Part shown: piece after piece, positions 1-10,445 of the stretch
Layout of the letters: each line of letters begins with the position of its first letter
How positions within the stretch are numbered: position 1 is the stretch's first letter
Source: Macrothele yani
Taxonomy: Eukaryota; Arthropoda; Arachnida; Araneae; Macrothelidae
Direction of reading: 5' to 3'
Assembly: GCA_039090855.1 (NCBI GenBank)
Contig: CM077024.1
Coordinates: forward strand, 68,202,594 to 68,266,593
Length of the DNA stretch: 64,000 nucleotides
Notes under the pieces: model-generated
What the model was told of the DNA's origin: nothing
Databases searched by the model: none
What the model saw: only the letters and a program-made list of their open reading frames with translations
Program-made: the position numbers and the translations under genes

Positions 1-112
1 TTAGTAGAGTTTTACTAATTCATTCATTTATTTAATTTGTACTTTTATTTACATATTCGGAATATTTAAACATAACGTTTTACTTAATTTTATTGTTTAT
101 TTTAAATACATA

Positions 113-1198
113 TTGGGTTGGTGCATAAGTTGATGACGTTTTTTTTACCGCACTACAGAAATGTGTTATATCGGAAGAGAAAACGGAATCAATCAACTAT
201 GTATTCCACCCCCATTGGTGTACAACGATGGTGTACAACGTTTGTATAGGTCTGAAATGCCAGGGCGTGCGTTATCACCTCGGAATAGAAGACCATGACG
301 CCGATGTGGCCGTTTCTGCTGAATCGCTCCCTCCACACGGCGGAGTTGCTCACAATAGAGTGCAGCGTTGTTGGTCCAATTCCTCGGCAGCATTTCCCAG
401 TGAATAATTACTTCCATGTCCCACCAGACACACAGCATGATATTTGCAGGATGAAATTCATGTTTTGGACGTGGTTTGGGCGTCTTGTTTGGGCTTAACC
501 ATTCCCTCCGATGCCTGAAATACACGTAAGGCACCAATTTTCATCTCCAGTAACAATACGGGACAGAAAGGGTTTGGTTTGCTGAGAACATTCGCGATAA
601 CGGGCGAGCAAGGAACTACATATAGGAAAACGCTAATTCTTGTTGTCCTCGGTGAGAGTATGAGACACCCAAGACCCCAATTTCTGGACCTTTTCCATAC
701 GTTCCAGGTGTCGCACCACAATAGCCTCATCACAGTCCATTTCAGTGGCCGATCGGCTTGTGGACGCGGATCCAAGTGCATGAGACGGTTCAAACGATCC
801 TTATCAAAGTGAAATGGATGACCTGAGCGTAGGGAGTCGTTGAGGTCAAAATCACCACCTCGGAACCGCTCAAACCATTTGCGGCCTGTCCACGGCACAA
901 TAGCATCCTCCCCATACACAGCAGTAATTTGTCGAGTGGCCTCGGCTGCTGTGGATCTCATGTTAAACTCGTAGAGGAGCAGATGTCGGAAATGTTCATT
1001 CCTCTCTACTTGACACTACATACTTCCGGACATGTAAACCAAACAACCGTTAGCCACAATCACACAACGCATATGATTTAGATACACGATTTTACTGGCT
1101 ACATTTTGATATACAACTGGCCATCCGCACCCTCACTACTGATCTGGGAAGTACGAAATATGTGAAATAAAACGGCATGAACTTATGCATCAACCCAA
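113..1198 (-). mobile_element. mariner element, internally deleted
   Basis: The element is bounded by inverted repeats starting TTGGGTTGGTGCATAAGTT on the left and, read inward, TTGGGTTGATGCATAAGTT on the right, with TA dinucleotides at 111-112 and 1199-1200. TA duplication and TIRs of this form are typical of mariner; the TIR resembles that of the cecropia/Hsmar1-type mariners from memory. At 1086 bp it is shorter than the usual ~1.3 kb, because the part of the transposase gene that should encode the third catalytic residue is missing near the left end. Confidence 0.9.
193..961 (-). pseudogene. broken mariner transposase
   Basis: Minus-strand reading from the ATG at 961 gives an N-terminal mariner DNA-binding region with a WFERFR..GDF..NDSLRSGHP segment. 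Frameshifts follow, then VTGDEN around 536-557 (first catalytic Asp) and RGDNARP around 260-280 (second Asp). The expected SPDLAP..D block with the third Asp is absent, and the frame runs into unrelated sequence toward the left TIR. With several frameshifts and a deleted catalytic site the gene cannot make active transposase. Confidence 0.85.
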
Positions 1199-1200
1199 TA

Positions 1201-1719
1201 CAATATCATAATATGAATTTACTTCCATAATTACTGAAACCATCGTTTTGAACCTAGAACCTATAAGACCATTTGGATCTGTTAGTGATCTAGTTGCGCA
1301 AGAATGGAGTTTTACCTCTTCTTACTGCTGCACTTGGATCCGAATCCTAAGTAAGATACACATTTTGTATTAATATTTATGCCACATGCTATTTCTTTCC
1401 TGTGGAGCTATTTGCACCAAATTTGGGATGGGTGTTCCTCTTTCTGCCTCAAATGTTTAAAGCTTGTTCAACTCCAAATGGAAAGAAGTTTATTTTATTT
1501 TTATTCGACAACTCGGATATTTTGAAACACTGCGTGGAGAGTGAACTAAAATTTCTAATACTTCCGTTTACACCTTCTATTCCAAGCAATCTTTATTTGA
1601 CGTTTCGTCGGGAAATAAGGTAAACCGCTACGCGTGCTTATTGCTGATCGTTTATGCTGGACGTCCAATGCCGCATGTTTTGTTCTTTTCTTGGAACCAA
1701 TGACCCGTCATTACAGCTG
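1201..1719. other. spacer, nothing recognised
   Basis: AT-rich sequence with one 73-codon open frame at 1402-1623 (+). That frame has no motif I recognise and no sign of being a gene. Confidence 0.5.
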
Positions 1720-2160
1720 GGCGACCTCTTACGATCGTAGATGCTTATGAGGGCGGCTTCTTACATTTTAGATGCTCATTGGTGACTACTTCAGACCTCG
1801 ACGCTAACGGAGGGCATGGAGATTCCTTACAGTCTACGATGCTCATACGGAGACCAGTCTGCTGCTTATGCTCTTAGATTCTCATGGCGGTGTCGGGTGA
1901 CGGCTTACGGTCTTAGATGCTCATGTGGATATTTCCTTACTGTTTCTGATGTATATGGAGGAGGCAGTCGACTTCACAATCTTAGATGCTTATGGGGGTA
2001 GGGCGACTTCTTATAGTCTTAGATGCTCAAGGAGGGCGATTCCTGACAGTTTCAGACAAACTTTGATATTTATGGGGATATTTCCTTACAATTTCAGATG
2101 CCCAGTGGACTTCTTACAGTCTTAGATGCTCATGTGGAGCCAACTGACTTCTTGCAGGTT
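1720..2160. repeat. degenerate minisatellite, AGATGCTCATG core
   Basis: About ten degenerate copies of a roughly 35-45 bp unit built around CTTACAGTCTTAGATGCTCA followed by a GG-rich piece. Clear cores are visible near 1735, 1770, 1830, 1875, 1912, 1980, 2015, 2090 and 2120. Two short open frames (1816-2001 and 1925-2125) are by-products of the repeat. Confidence 0.75.
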
Positions 2161-2172
2161 TCAATGCTAATT

Positions 2173-2242
2173 GATGTCGTTAAACCACAAAACAAACATA
2201 TTTGGTGACCGCATATGATGTCATTAAACCACAAAACAAACA
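2173..2242. repeat. two-copy 26-bp direct repeat
   Basis: Two near-identical 26-bp blocks at 2173-2198 and 2217-2242, differing at one base, share the core TTAAACCACAAAACAAACA. They resemble the 3' tail of the SINE family in this window (GTCGTTAAACC then an A-rich tail), but the rest of the SINE is missing, so the origin is uncertain. Confidence 0.55.
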
Positions 2243-2930
2243 AAAAAGTCATCACGAAGTCTGTCACAATTTCGGACTTTATTCTCTAGGTCTGACATTT
2301 CTGTATTTTATTTATTTTATTTCAATTTGCCTTTCATTAACTTGCAACTCAAATTTAATTTGAAATGTAAGTAAATTATTCTTTCAAAGTGTAAATTTAA
2401 TTTACATTTTACATCTAAAATGCAATTTAAATTCACTTAACTTCATTTTTGCGGCATATGTAATGGCTCTTATTAGACAGTCTCTTGAAATCAGTGTTTC
2501 TAGTCTTTTCCTCTGCCGATCGATCATCCTTTTATATCACCGATCGTCTTGTTGTATCCTCTTTGTAATGTTACACCTTCTCGTAAATTAAATAATTAAT
2601 TTCAGAGCCTTAATTAATTAATTTCAGAGCGGTGTTTTTTCCACGTTTTCAAGATTGCATTAGTAAGCACAAGAATAATTGCATCGCAACAATGTAAACT
2701 CCGGTGCAATCATATCTACGGTAATGCGTTTCCTAATGGACGCAGATATAGAGTGCCTAAGAAAAAGTAAACTGTAACATAAACGCACAAATAAGTCATT
2801 TTATAAAAAAATAGCTACTAAAATACAGCAAAGAAGTATTAAAGATTTGCAACTAAGAAGGAAACTAAAATGATAACGGGGAAAAAATTGCTTTCTTTCC
2901 AAAATATCATGAAATTGTTCTGACGGCAAT
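2243..2930. other. AT-rich spacer
   Basis: Very AT-rich sequence. A short duplicated piece, TTAATTTCAGAGC, occurs near 2598 and 2620. No gene or recognised element is seen. Confidence 0.5.
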
Positions 2931-2950
2931 TTGGGTTTTTTGTCTTTTTT

Positions 2951-3158
2951 TGATTGGAGGTATAACGACCACCATGATCAACTTAATGGGCTATAAGCAG
3001 TCGCCTGTCCCTAATGTAGGACCACTGATCCCAGGGAAGGGAGAGAGCCAGTGCCGTAAGACAAGCACAGCATCCATACCTCACCGGGATTCGAACTCGG
3101 ACCCCTTTCGGACGAATGATCACAGGCCATCGCTTAGACCACTGCGCCACCGGGGCGG
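2951..3158 (-). mobile_element. tRNA-derived SINE
   Basis: Reverse-oriented copy of the window's main SINE. Read on the minus strand, it has a tRNA-like head with an A box (GGCGCAGTGGTCTAAGCGA) and a B box (GAGTTCGAATCC). A ~120-bp body unrelated to tRNA follows, then a short A tail (T-rich on the plus strand). AATTTGGG at 2928-2935 and 3160-3167 is a likely target-site duplication. The head should carry an internal RNA polymerase III promoter. Confidence 0.88.
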
Positions 3159-3330
3159 AAATTTGGGCTTCATTTGTATAATACGAGTATGACTGAAAAA
3201 CATTAATCACACGAAATGTATTTCCTTTCTTGTGGCGCTTACAGCTGTTTCTATGAATCACCACTGGCCATTTCAGAACTGTTGAACATTTGCATTTTCG
3301 GGAAATCTTTAACGATGAATCAGATGGCGA

Positions 3331-3440
3331 TCTCATCCATGCGAATGAGAATTAGAAGATAACATTTCTCATTCATGCGAATAAAAATCATAAGATAACT
3401 TCTCATTCATGCGAATGAGAAATGTGATCTTATAATTCTT
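3331..3440. repeat. palindromic minisatellite
   Basis: Three units of about 34-37 bp, each with a short palindrome of arms TCTCATTC and GAATGAGA around ATGC (near 3333, 3367 and 3401). The second unit has lost part of its right arm. Confidence 0.7.
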
Positions 3441-4786
3441 GGTGAAGTGAAGCTTCGAAACTTTTCCAGGGCTAACTGAAACGCCATCAGTTTCACGGAC
3501 TAGTAAGTGGCGCAATTACTGTTGGCACTGAATAATATGGTTTTTAACCGATTTATTTTTCTTCACTTCTTTCCTCATTCTTTACCCATTCTAGAGGCTA
3601 TGAGGCGCAACGATTCGTTCAGGCAGCGGCATTTTCTTTTTACATACGTCTCACTGGGATCTGTGCCTAAATTACTCAATCTCCAGTTACTGAAACACGG
3701 CTTTGGCTTAATTTCTTTCAGAGTTTTTATTGCACCGCTTGTGTTTCTTCAGCCGATTAATTTTCGATTGCGTTGGTGTCTCTTAGAACGTTCCTACATT
3801 TATTTCAAAGCTGCTTTCGGCGCCTGAATTGAAGTCGTTAAAGTAATGTTTTTATTTCGTTCATATTTCAGCTCTGAACAGAATAAAACTCTCTCACCCT
3901 TTTCTTGGAATTTATGTTAGCACCAAATAAACAAAAAAATGCTTCGGCTTGAAGCATTTAAAACTCCATCAGTTCCTTTTGTCTCTTCGATTCCGAAGAA
4001 TCTCTTTTTCAAAACTCCGAGTCACCTGTGAAATGCACATGCCAAAGTTTTGAAGGTTCTTCCGTTTTGCGTTACAGTATTGTTTTTCTTTACGGCTGAC
4101 TGTGAGCATAAAAAGCTTGGAAACGTCTCATCCTCATTTAAGTTTACCGAATATAGCTTACTGGAAAAACAAGAGCTAAGATAAACGAAGCGTCAATAAG
4201 CCATCCAATACACGAATTAAGAACTATAGTTTTCATGGCAATAATTAGATCAGTGAGCTAAGCAATAAGCAATTTCTTATGAAGAAATAGAAATAAGAAG
4301 AAATGGGTCATTTAACTGACAGTATCTGTTTCCATTTTAGTCGATCATGAAGTACGATAATGATTTTCGTTAACTCTGTAAATAACGCAGGTGCAAACAA
4401 AATTTGACTAATAGTAGTTATTCTACATGCAATTGCAGGTGATTAAGTAGTTGTACATGTGGAATATAGGGATATTAACAGAAAACATAAATAGGCTGAA
4501 AGTTTCATATTGCTATAAGCATTTTGTGGAACGTTTTTCGTTGACTACTAATCAGTGCTATCATGACTTTGACACGTGATGATTATAATCTATTACTTCA
4601 TTTAGAAGACCAATTCCTTTTGACCAGAAGCACACTTTGCTTAGGTTGTGCTCGTACTGCTTGTGCTACTGCACTTAATTTAGGTCTCTAAGACTGTGTG
4701 ACGTATATTCTAAATTAACTTTCCTTTTAAGTTTCTTTCCCTATGTAAATCTTGAGTTTATACTGTTATTCTTCACTCTTAACGTG
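3441..4786. other. spacer, nothing recognised
   Basis: AT-rich DNA. The longest open frame is 106 codons at 3507-3827 (+) and has no recognisable domain. I see no transposon termini or RNA gene here. Confidence 0.5.
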
Positions 4787-4791
4787 ATATC

Positions 4792-5036
4792 TTTTTTTTT
4801 TTTTTTTTTTTTTTTTTTGATTGGAGGTTTAACGACCACCGTGAGCCATAAGCCATGAGCCAATGAGCCATAAGCAGTCGCCCGTCCCTAATTTAGGGTC
4901 ACTGGTTCCAGGGAAGGAAGAGAGCCAGTGCCGTAAGACAAGCACAACATCCATGCCTCACCGGGATTAGAACCCGGACCCCTTACGGACGAATGATCAG
5001 AGGCCATCGCTTAGACCACTGCGCTACCGGGGCAGC
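4792..5036 (-). mobile_element. tRNA-derived SINE
   Basis: A minus-oriented SINE with a long T run on the plus strand (about 27 bases, 4792-4818) as its 3' tail. ATATCTTTT at 4787-4795 and 5038-5046 is a 9-bp target-site duplication. The body contains an extra GAGCCATAAGCCAT-like stutter near 4844-4866 where other copies read GAGCAACTCAATG. The A and B boxes are recognisable, but the B box reads TTCTAATCC on the minus strand. Confidence 0.9.
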
Positions 5037-5046
5037 CATATCTTTT

Positions 5047-5420
5047 CTCTCAAACAAATACGTTTGTCAACACAATTGAGGTTGAATGCACGTAACGTAT
5101 GCCTGAGTTTTGATAAGAACAAGAGATAAAAACGACGACTGATATATTGCGTGAGAGCGTTGTAAGAGAGAGCGTTGTGGTGTAAACTGATTATTGGTAA
5201 GAGTGTGGTGATAATGTGTGGTGTGTGGAGCGTTCACTACAATATACTATGTTACGATGTGTGTGCTACATCCTGAATAAAGCATCTTTTTCGTAAGTGT
5301 GACTTCTGTTATTTACATGTTTCGTCTGGCCGTTAAGGTTTCTTTCATTTAGGAACTATTTCTTAGTATGTTGATGTGTTAAAACAACGTAGAAGTAGAA
5401 AATGACTTTATAACGAAGTA
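5047..5420. other. spacer, nothing recognised
   Basis: Short-period GT/GA-rich stretches around 5150-5225 (for example GTGTGGTGATAATGTGTGG). No gene or element termini are visible. Confidence 0.45.
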
Positions 5421-5438
5421 AATTTCTCCGTCATTTTG

Positions 5439-5510
5439 GTCCACGCCGGGGCTCGAACCCGGATCCCCTCACTCCGGAATAAGTCACTCTACCAATTAAG
5501 CTACGCGGAC
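5439..5510 (-). tRNA. tRNA-like unit (probably pseudogene)
   Basis: A 72-nt cloverleaf on the minus strand: acceptor GTCCGCG/CGTGGAC, D arm GCTT...GAGT, and a perfect T arm CCGGG/CCCGG. The anticodon stem CTTAT/GTGAG leaves only a 6-nt loop, TCCGGA, so the anticodon cannot be read with confidence (CCG or CGG). It sits inside a dispersed repeat, which favours a repeat-borne pseudo-tRNA over a housekeeping gene. Confidence 0.45.
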
Positions 5511-5865
5511 GTTCGTTCTGACTGCAATCTGCCTTTATGTCGTGTTCGTCCTGCTGGCAGGTACGTCATATCTCTCTCCCCCTCGAAAGAGGGCCAGGGG
5601 CATGGCCCACGGGTCAGCCGTGACCACGAATCGTTGCAGGCAGCCATTCGCTGTAGAACGTGCATTTGAGAACTCCCAGTCAATCTGGTGCGTGGAATGC
5701 AACGTCACACACATTTATTTTTCGAAGCGCTGGAGAAGGGATTCTCTTATTTTTCCTATCTTGCGGTGTGGAAAGAACAGCACAACATTGCGAAATCCTA
5801 ACGGTCCAGGGTTCGTGTCCCTGTTCGGGCTCCATTATAACGAAGTAAATTTCTCCGTCATGTTG

Positions 5866-5937
5866 GTCCACGCCGAGGCTCGAATCCGGATCCCCTCACT
5901 CCGGAATAAGTCACTCTACCAATTCAGCTACGCGGAC
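5866..5937 (-). tRNA. tRNA-like unit (probably pseudogene)
   Basis: Second 72-nt copy of the same tRNA-like module. The acceptor and T arm pair with small changes (GGATTCGAGCC in the T arm), and the anticodon loop is again 6 nt. It has drifted slightly from the copy 430 bp away. Confidence 0.42.
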
Positions 5938-5996
5938 ATTCGTTCTGACTGCTATCTGCCTTAATGTCGTGTGCGTCCTGCTGGCAGGTACGTCAC

Positions 5997-6280
5997 AACA
6001 TTTACGCTATAACTGAAAAAAGATGCCACAGAAACAGTAGCATATCTGAATCGATTGATCAGAGAAATGTACCATTGATTTTGATAAATAAAAATATTTT
6101 TTATTTCGAAGAAAAATTAATGCAAAAATATAATTTTGAATTTTCGAAAGTAATGAACACATTTTTAAATGAAAAGTCTTATTTCAGTTATTCTAGAGGA
6201 TTTTAAAAAGACGCGTAAGTAACGCTCTCTAGAAGTCAAAGATTACAGAAACCTATTCACATTTATCCTTCGGATTTCTT
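5997..6280. other. spacer
   Basis: AT-rich spacer between the composite repeat and the 3' end of the LINE; no recognisable content. Confidence 0.5.
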
Positions 6281-6403
6281 CATCATCATCATAAATTTCA
6301 ACCATTATCAATCCACTGCTGGAGGAAGGTCTCCCCAAGTTACCTCCCCAACGGTCTGTCTTGTGCCAGTCTCCTCCATGTCACTCCCGCATACTTTCGA
6401 ATT

Positions 6404-6634
6404 TCATCCACCCATCTCCCATGTGACCTTCTTCTGGGTCTTTTTCCTGTCCCTTGGAATCCAATCTAAAATTTCGGCTGTCCATCGATGGTCTGTCCTT
6501 CTGGCAGTATGTCCAGCCCATTGCCATTTCAGGGATTTAACTCTGATCATGATTTCTTCCACTCTTATCATTTTTCGGATCCACGAGTTCCTCTTCTTAT
6601 CTTTCCTGGTTACACCAAGCATGCACCTCTCCAA
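6404..6634 (-). pseudogene. LINE ORF, C-terminal tail
   Basis: Minus-strand frame holding the conserved tail of this LINE type: a basic stretch, then WQWAGHTARRTDHRW and ILDWIPRDRKK, close to the WAGHIARR..D.RWT signature common in RTE-like proteins. It continues the frame at 6597-6980 after a frameshift near 6610-6630. Confidence 0.8.
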
Positions 6635-6980
6635 TGGCTCTTTGAGTTGTCTGCAGACTTTGTATATCTCTTTTAGTTAAGGTCCAAGTCTCTGCACCAT
6701 ACGTAAGCACTGGAAGGATGCATTGATCAAACACTTTTCTTTTAAGACTAAATGGCATATTGCTCTTGAAAATTATGCTGTTTCTTCCAAAAGCTCTCCA
6801 GGCAAGTTTTGCACGCCGATTAATTTCTTCATCAATGTGACCCTCACTTGATATCTGCTGCCCAAGATAATCGTACGTGTCTGTTATCTCCAGCTTTTCT
6901 CCATCAATCGATAAATCTTCATTTCTTGTAAAAGAATTGAACATCACTTTTGTCTTCTGAAAGTTCATTTTTAATCCCAC
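6597..6980 (-). pseudogene. LINE ORF, thumb/connection region
   Basis: Continuation of the reverse transcriptase after a single-base frameshift at about 6975, where the codons for KSKK should run on into VGLKMNFQKTKVM. Conserved blocks are LGQQISSEG, INRRAKLAWRAFG and the YGAETWTLTK motif typical of RTE-clade C-terminal regions. Confidence 0.85.
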
Positions 6981-8308
6981 TTTTTACTCTTGTCCGCAAG
7001 TTCCAGGATCATACTCTGCAGCTCTGATGGAGTAGTTGCAAAAATGACTACGTCATCAGCAAAACGAAGGTGGGTTAGATAATCTCCATTAACCTTTATC
7101 CGTTTGTTTCCCCAGTTCAGTGATTGAAAGACATTTTCCAACGTGGCATTAAAGAGCTTCGGAGATATGGTGTCACATTGTCTCACTCCCTTTCCAATTT
7201 TTGTGTGTGTTGTATTTTCAAACAGCCGAATCTTTGCACTTGCATTTTCATAGATGTTATTAATAATATTAATGTATGCATCTTCAATACCGCAGGATTT
7301 CAGAGCCATTGTAACTGCTGATGGCTTCACAGAATCAAACGCTTTTTCATAATCGATAAAAGCCATGCACAATGGAAGTTCATATTCCCTCGCTCTTTCA
7401 ATTAGTTCTCTCAGTACGTGGATATGATCTATTGTGCTGTAGCCACTCCTGAATCCAGCTTGTTCTCTCGGTTGAGCCATGTCCAGTGTTACCTTCAAGC
7501 GGTGTGAAAGAACTTTAGTGAAGATTTTATAAACCACTGATGGGAGGCTGATAGGTCTGTAGTTCCTGAGATCCACAATGTCACCTTTTTTATGTAGCAG
7601 GATCGTTGTAGTGTTGTTCCAATCCTCAGGAATCTTCCCTTCATTAAAGCATCGAGTGAAAATTTGGGCGAGTACTATTTCGATTTCTCCACTTGCTTCT
7701 TGTATGATGTCTACAGTAATTCCATCTTCTCCTAGAGCTTTTCCCCGCTTCATGTTCTTGATTGCATGTGCAACCTCTGTTGGGAGGACTGGAAGAACTC
7801 TTGTACTGGTACCTTTCATGATGTCTGGAGTACATGTATAATCTCTTTCATATAATTTGAAGTAGAAATCTTTCACTCTTGTCAAAATTTCGCCTCTATT
7901 TCTTGTTACAGAACCGTCTTCTTTTCTCAGTGCCGTAATCTGTTTTTTCCTCTTACTGAGATGTCCCTTTGCTATCTTTAGGCTTTGGTGGTTTTCAATT
8001 GCTTTCCTCACTAGTTCACAGTTGAATTTTCTTACGTCTTCAGTGATACTTTTTCGTACTGTCTTGCATAGCTCTATATATTCCACTTTGGAAGTCACAT
8101 CTTCTTTAGTTGTCCTCAACTCTCTTCTTTTTTGCATCAACATTTTGGTTTTTCCTGATAATTTGTTCACATGCAACTTGTTCTTAGACGCAGCTAATTT
8201 TGTTGCTGTTTCCATAAAAGCTTTGGTTACTTTTCTGTTAACTTCAGAAATATCCACGTCTTCCGATGTTAGGCCTTCTAAATCAGAGAACCTGTTCTTC
8301 AGTTCCAA
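6971..8308 (-). pseudogene. LINE reverse transcriptase
   Basis: A 445-codon open frame with the core reverse transcriptase. Blocks in order are GEDGITVDIIQ, NYRPISLPSVVYKIFTKVL, QAGFRSGYSTIDHI, MAFIDYEKAFDSV (first catalytic Asp), GVRQCDTISPKLFN, and FADD at residues 416-419 (the catalytic Asp pair). The catalytic motifs are intact, but the frame is cut off by a one-base indel just after. It copies LINE RNA at the target site by target-primed reverse transcription. Confidence 0.9.
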
Positions 8309-8318
8309 CTTGAAGGTA

Positions 8319-8640
8319 TTATGGTGCTTTTTTAAGGTTGGTTATGTCAATACATTTTGTTTGTCTTATGAGCTTGCCACGTTCTAGTTTAGTGTTGAGG
8401 TGCATCTTACATCTCACCAATCTATGGTCACTACCTGTGTTGAAGTTGTTTAGCACACTGCAGTCTTCTATGACGAATTTTTTGTTACACGTAATAAAAT
8501 CAATTTCACTTGTCATCCCATTTGGATGTCTCCATGTCCATTTCCTATGTGGCTTTTTCTTGAAAAAGGAGTTCAAAATGAAAAACCCTTCTGCGTCTGG
8601 ATTTCATATTGCGCCAAATTCAAATCCAGTGAAAGCCGCT
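8319..8640 (-). pseudogene. LINE APE endonuclease, C-terminal part
   Basis: The minus frame from 8576 contains KWTWRHPNG, IDFITCN and GSDHRLVR. The last is the conserved SDH motif closing the active site of APE-like LINE endonucleases. Similarity extends upstream to about 8640 with one in-frame TGA. The first catalytic half is absent through 5' truncation. Confidence 0.8.
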
Positions 8641-10249
8641 TAATGTCATCACAGAAAGTGGTATCAGAATTATTGCATCTTATCAAGTCATCAAGTAAAT
8701 AAAAGTATAAATCAGAGCTTCAGTTATTGTATCATAGTTTTCATTCTGTTTTACGTAAATGCATTTCCTTCTCAAATACGTAAAGTAAGAAGGATTTAGC
8801 GATCCCCGTGTATCTCTGCATTCTAAGGACGTGAAGAGCGTGCAAGAATTCTGTCTTCTTTTGAGCTCATTTCCAAGAACACATATAAGCATAGAAGCCG
8901 ATGGACGGACAACAAACACCTAGACAACGGTTCTTGGTTTAGATCCTTCTGGAGCCCCCGTTGTCGTCCTTTCTTTCTTTTTTCTTTATCTCACCATACT
9001 TTGGTTAAATTAATCCTCAGTGATGAAGAGCTAAAACAGTGAATCACAAAAAAGCTGCTAGTTTACATAACATTTATTCTTTCCTCCTGCTTCGGCAAAG
9101 AGGATTTCCACTCTTTGTAGAGTTAAAAGGTTACATACGCAGACATTAAGCTTAACTCCTAATGTGGGCGGTGACAGGGAAAACTTAACAGCGCAATTTG
9201 CTCGAGCCGTCGCGACAACGTAAGACATGTAAGCGAACTGAGGCGCATGAGAAATATGCTTTGTGACTCTTTTCAAGGTTTTTGTTCTGTATTTAACTCC
9301 ATTTCTTATTACTTGCTAGCAGTTTATTCTGAGGCGACGGTGTTCCCAGGATTTTAAAGCTTCTGTTAGCCATTTTAATGACGGAATAAATGCAAAAGAA
9401 ATGAAAATATCAATGTGTAATGTATTCGTTTTCATTCTAGAAAGCTACAATGAGTTATCAAGTTACACAATGCAGCAAGGAAGTTAAACATTTCCCAAAT
9501 TTTTATAGCAAACTTTTAAATAATCTAATAGACAATGAATGGAAAAGAAGCAAAATTGGACGAAAATCTAAAGTGGGAAAGAAAGAGGACTTGATAAAGC
9601 AATGGAGTAGAAGCGGTTTGTGTTCGCTAATGCTCATAAAGATGCTGCAGTTGTTGATACTTTGTTACCACAGAACAAGCTACGAAAATGGTCTATCATA
9701 ACTTTATGATAGAGGACCGGCGGTTGAAACTAAAAAAAAAAAAAACCCCAAAGAAAAGCAATTAATGAGAACTCACGGTGAGCAAAGAAGACATTTTTTG
9801 CCAGAAAATGTGGATGACAACCATGATCTTGATAGAATGTGAAAGTCTGAAGACACTGATAATAGGGCAATGCAATCTCTAATGATTGGTTAATGAAATG
9901 GAAAATCAGTTGAAACATAACAGTATTTTGTGACTGTTGATGCTGTACTGCACTCGTTGCTAATGACTACAGAGTGACGAATTACAAAAATTCTTCGGCG
10001 GTACGAATAAGAGTACATAACAATTTTGAGGCTAAACGTTTGTTTATTCTTCGAAATGTTTAGAAGCGTTTACTTTCTCAACACCCCTGCAAGTGTAATT
10101 ACAACACATAAAGTACGTATATTAAAGCTGTTTTTTAACCATACATCAGTGTCGTAATTGCACTGATTTTGACTCCTATCTATGTTTAACAGGTCGCTTT
10201 TCGTAAATCAGAGAAACTTACTCATTTTTTTCCAGGCTTACAATTCGCA
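8641..10249. other. spacer, nothing recognised
   Basis: About 1.6 kb without a recognisable gene. It has an 83-codon frame at 9450-9701 (+) with no known motif, a small inverted repeat CTATCATAAC/TTATGATAG near 9692-9712, and an A run at 9731-9743. Confidence 0.5.
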
Positions 10250-10412
10250 TTGTTTGTAAGTAACTCAGAAAAGTTTACGTTCTGTTTCCAAGTGACTCAG
10301 AAAAGTTTTTGCGTTCAGTTCGCAAGCAACTCAGAGAAGTTTGCATTTAGTGTGCAAGCAGCTCAAAAAAGTGTGCAATCGGTTTGCAAGTATCACAGAA
10401 GTAGTTTGTAAG
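10250..10412. repeat. degenerate ~35-bp minisatellite
   Basis: Four to five degenerate units with core AAGTAACTCAGAAAAGTTT, at about 10258, 10290, 10325, 10360 and 10388. No coding capacity. Confidence 0.65.
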
Positions 10413-10445
10413 TTGTACTTTTGATGCCAGTGCTATGTCTACATA

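Larger units (their letters stand above)
5421..5996 (-). repeat. composite repeat with two tRNA-like modules
   Basis: On the minus strand there are two copies of a ~150-bp module. Each runs TGACGTACCTGCCAGCAGGA..., through a full tRNA-like cloverleaf, to GACGGAGAAATTTACTTCG. A ~280-bp central segment separates them and contains GACTGGGAGTTCTCAA and a CCCTC/GAGGG hairpin. The same arrangement recurs on the plus strand at 50832-51246. The central segment here also carries a plus-strand T-arm-like piece (GGTTCGTGTCC, ~5812-5822) absent from the other locus. The directly repeated ends recall a miniature terminal-repeat element, but no standard LTR termini are seen. Confidence 0.7.
6281..8640 (-). 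mobile_element. RTE-like LINE, 5'-truncated
   Basis: A non-LTR retrotransposon read on the minus strand. From 5' to 3' it holds the end of an APE-type endonuclease, a reverse transcriptase, and a C-terminal region, and it ends in a short ATG-triplet tail (CATCATCATCAT on the plus strand, 6281-6292). Its single-ORF layout and short microsatellite 3' end fit the RTE/BovB clade. The 5' boundary near 8640 is where endonuclease similarity fades. Sense codons are broken by at least three frameshifts and one stop, so the copy is dead. Confidence 0.85.

Noticed and set aside
5439..5937. Functional tRNA gene cluster
   Set aside because: The four tRNA-like units have 6-nt anticodon loops and lie in a dispersed composite repeat, so pseudo-tRNAs are more likely.
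9450..9701. Small lysine-rich protein gene (83 codons)
   Set aside because: No motif, no neighbouring support and low-complexity composition typical of AT-rich spacer.
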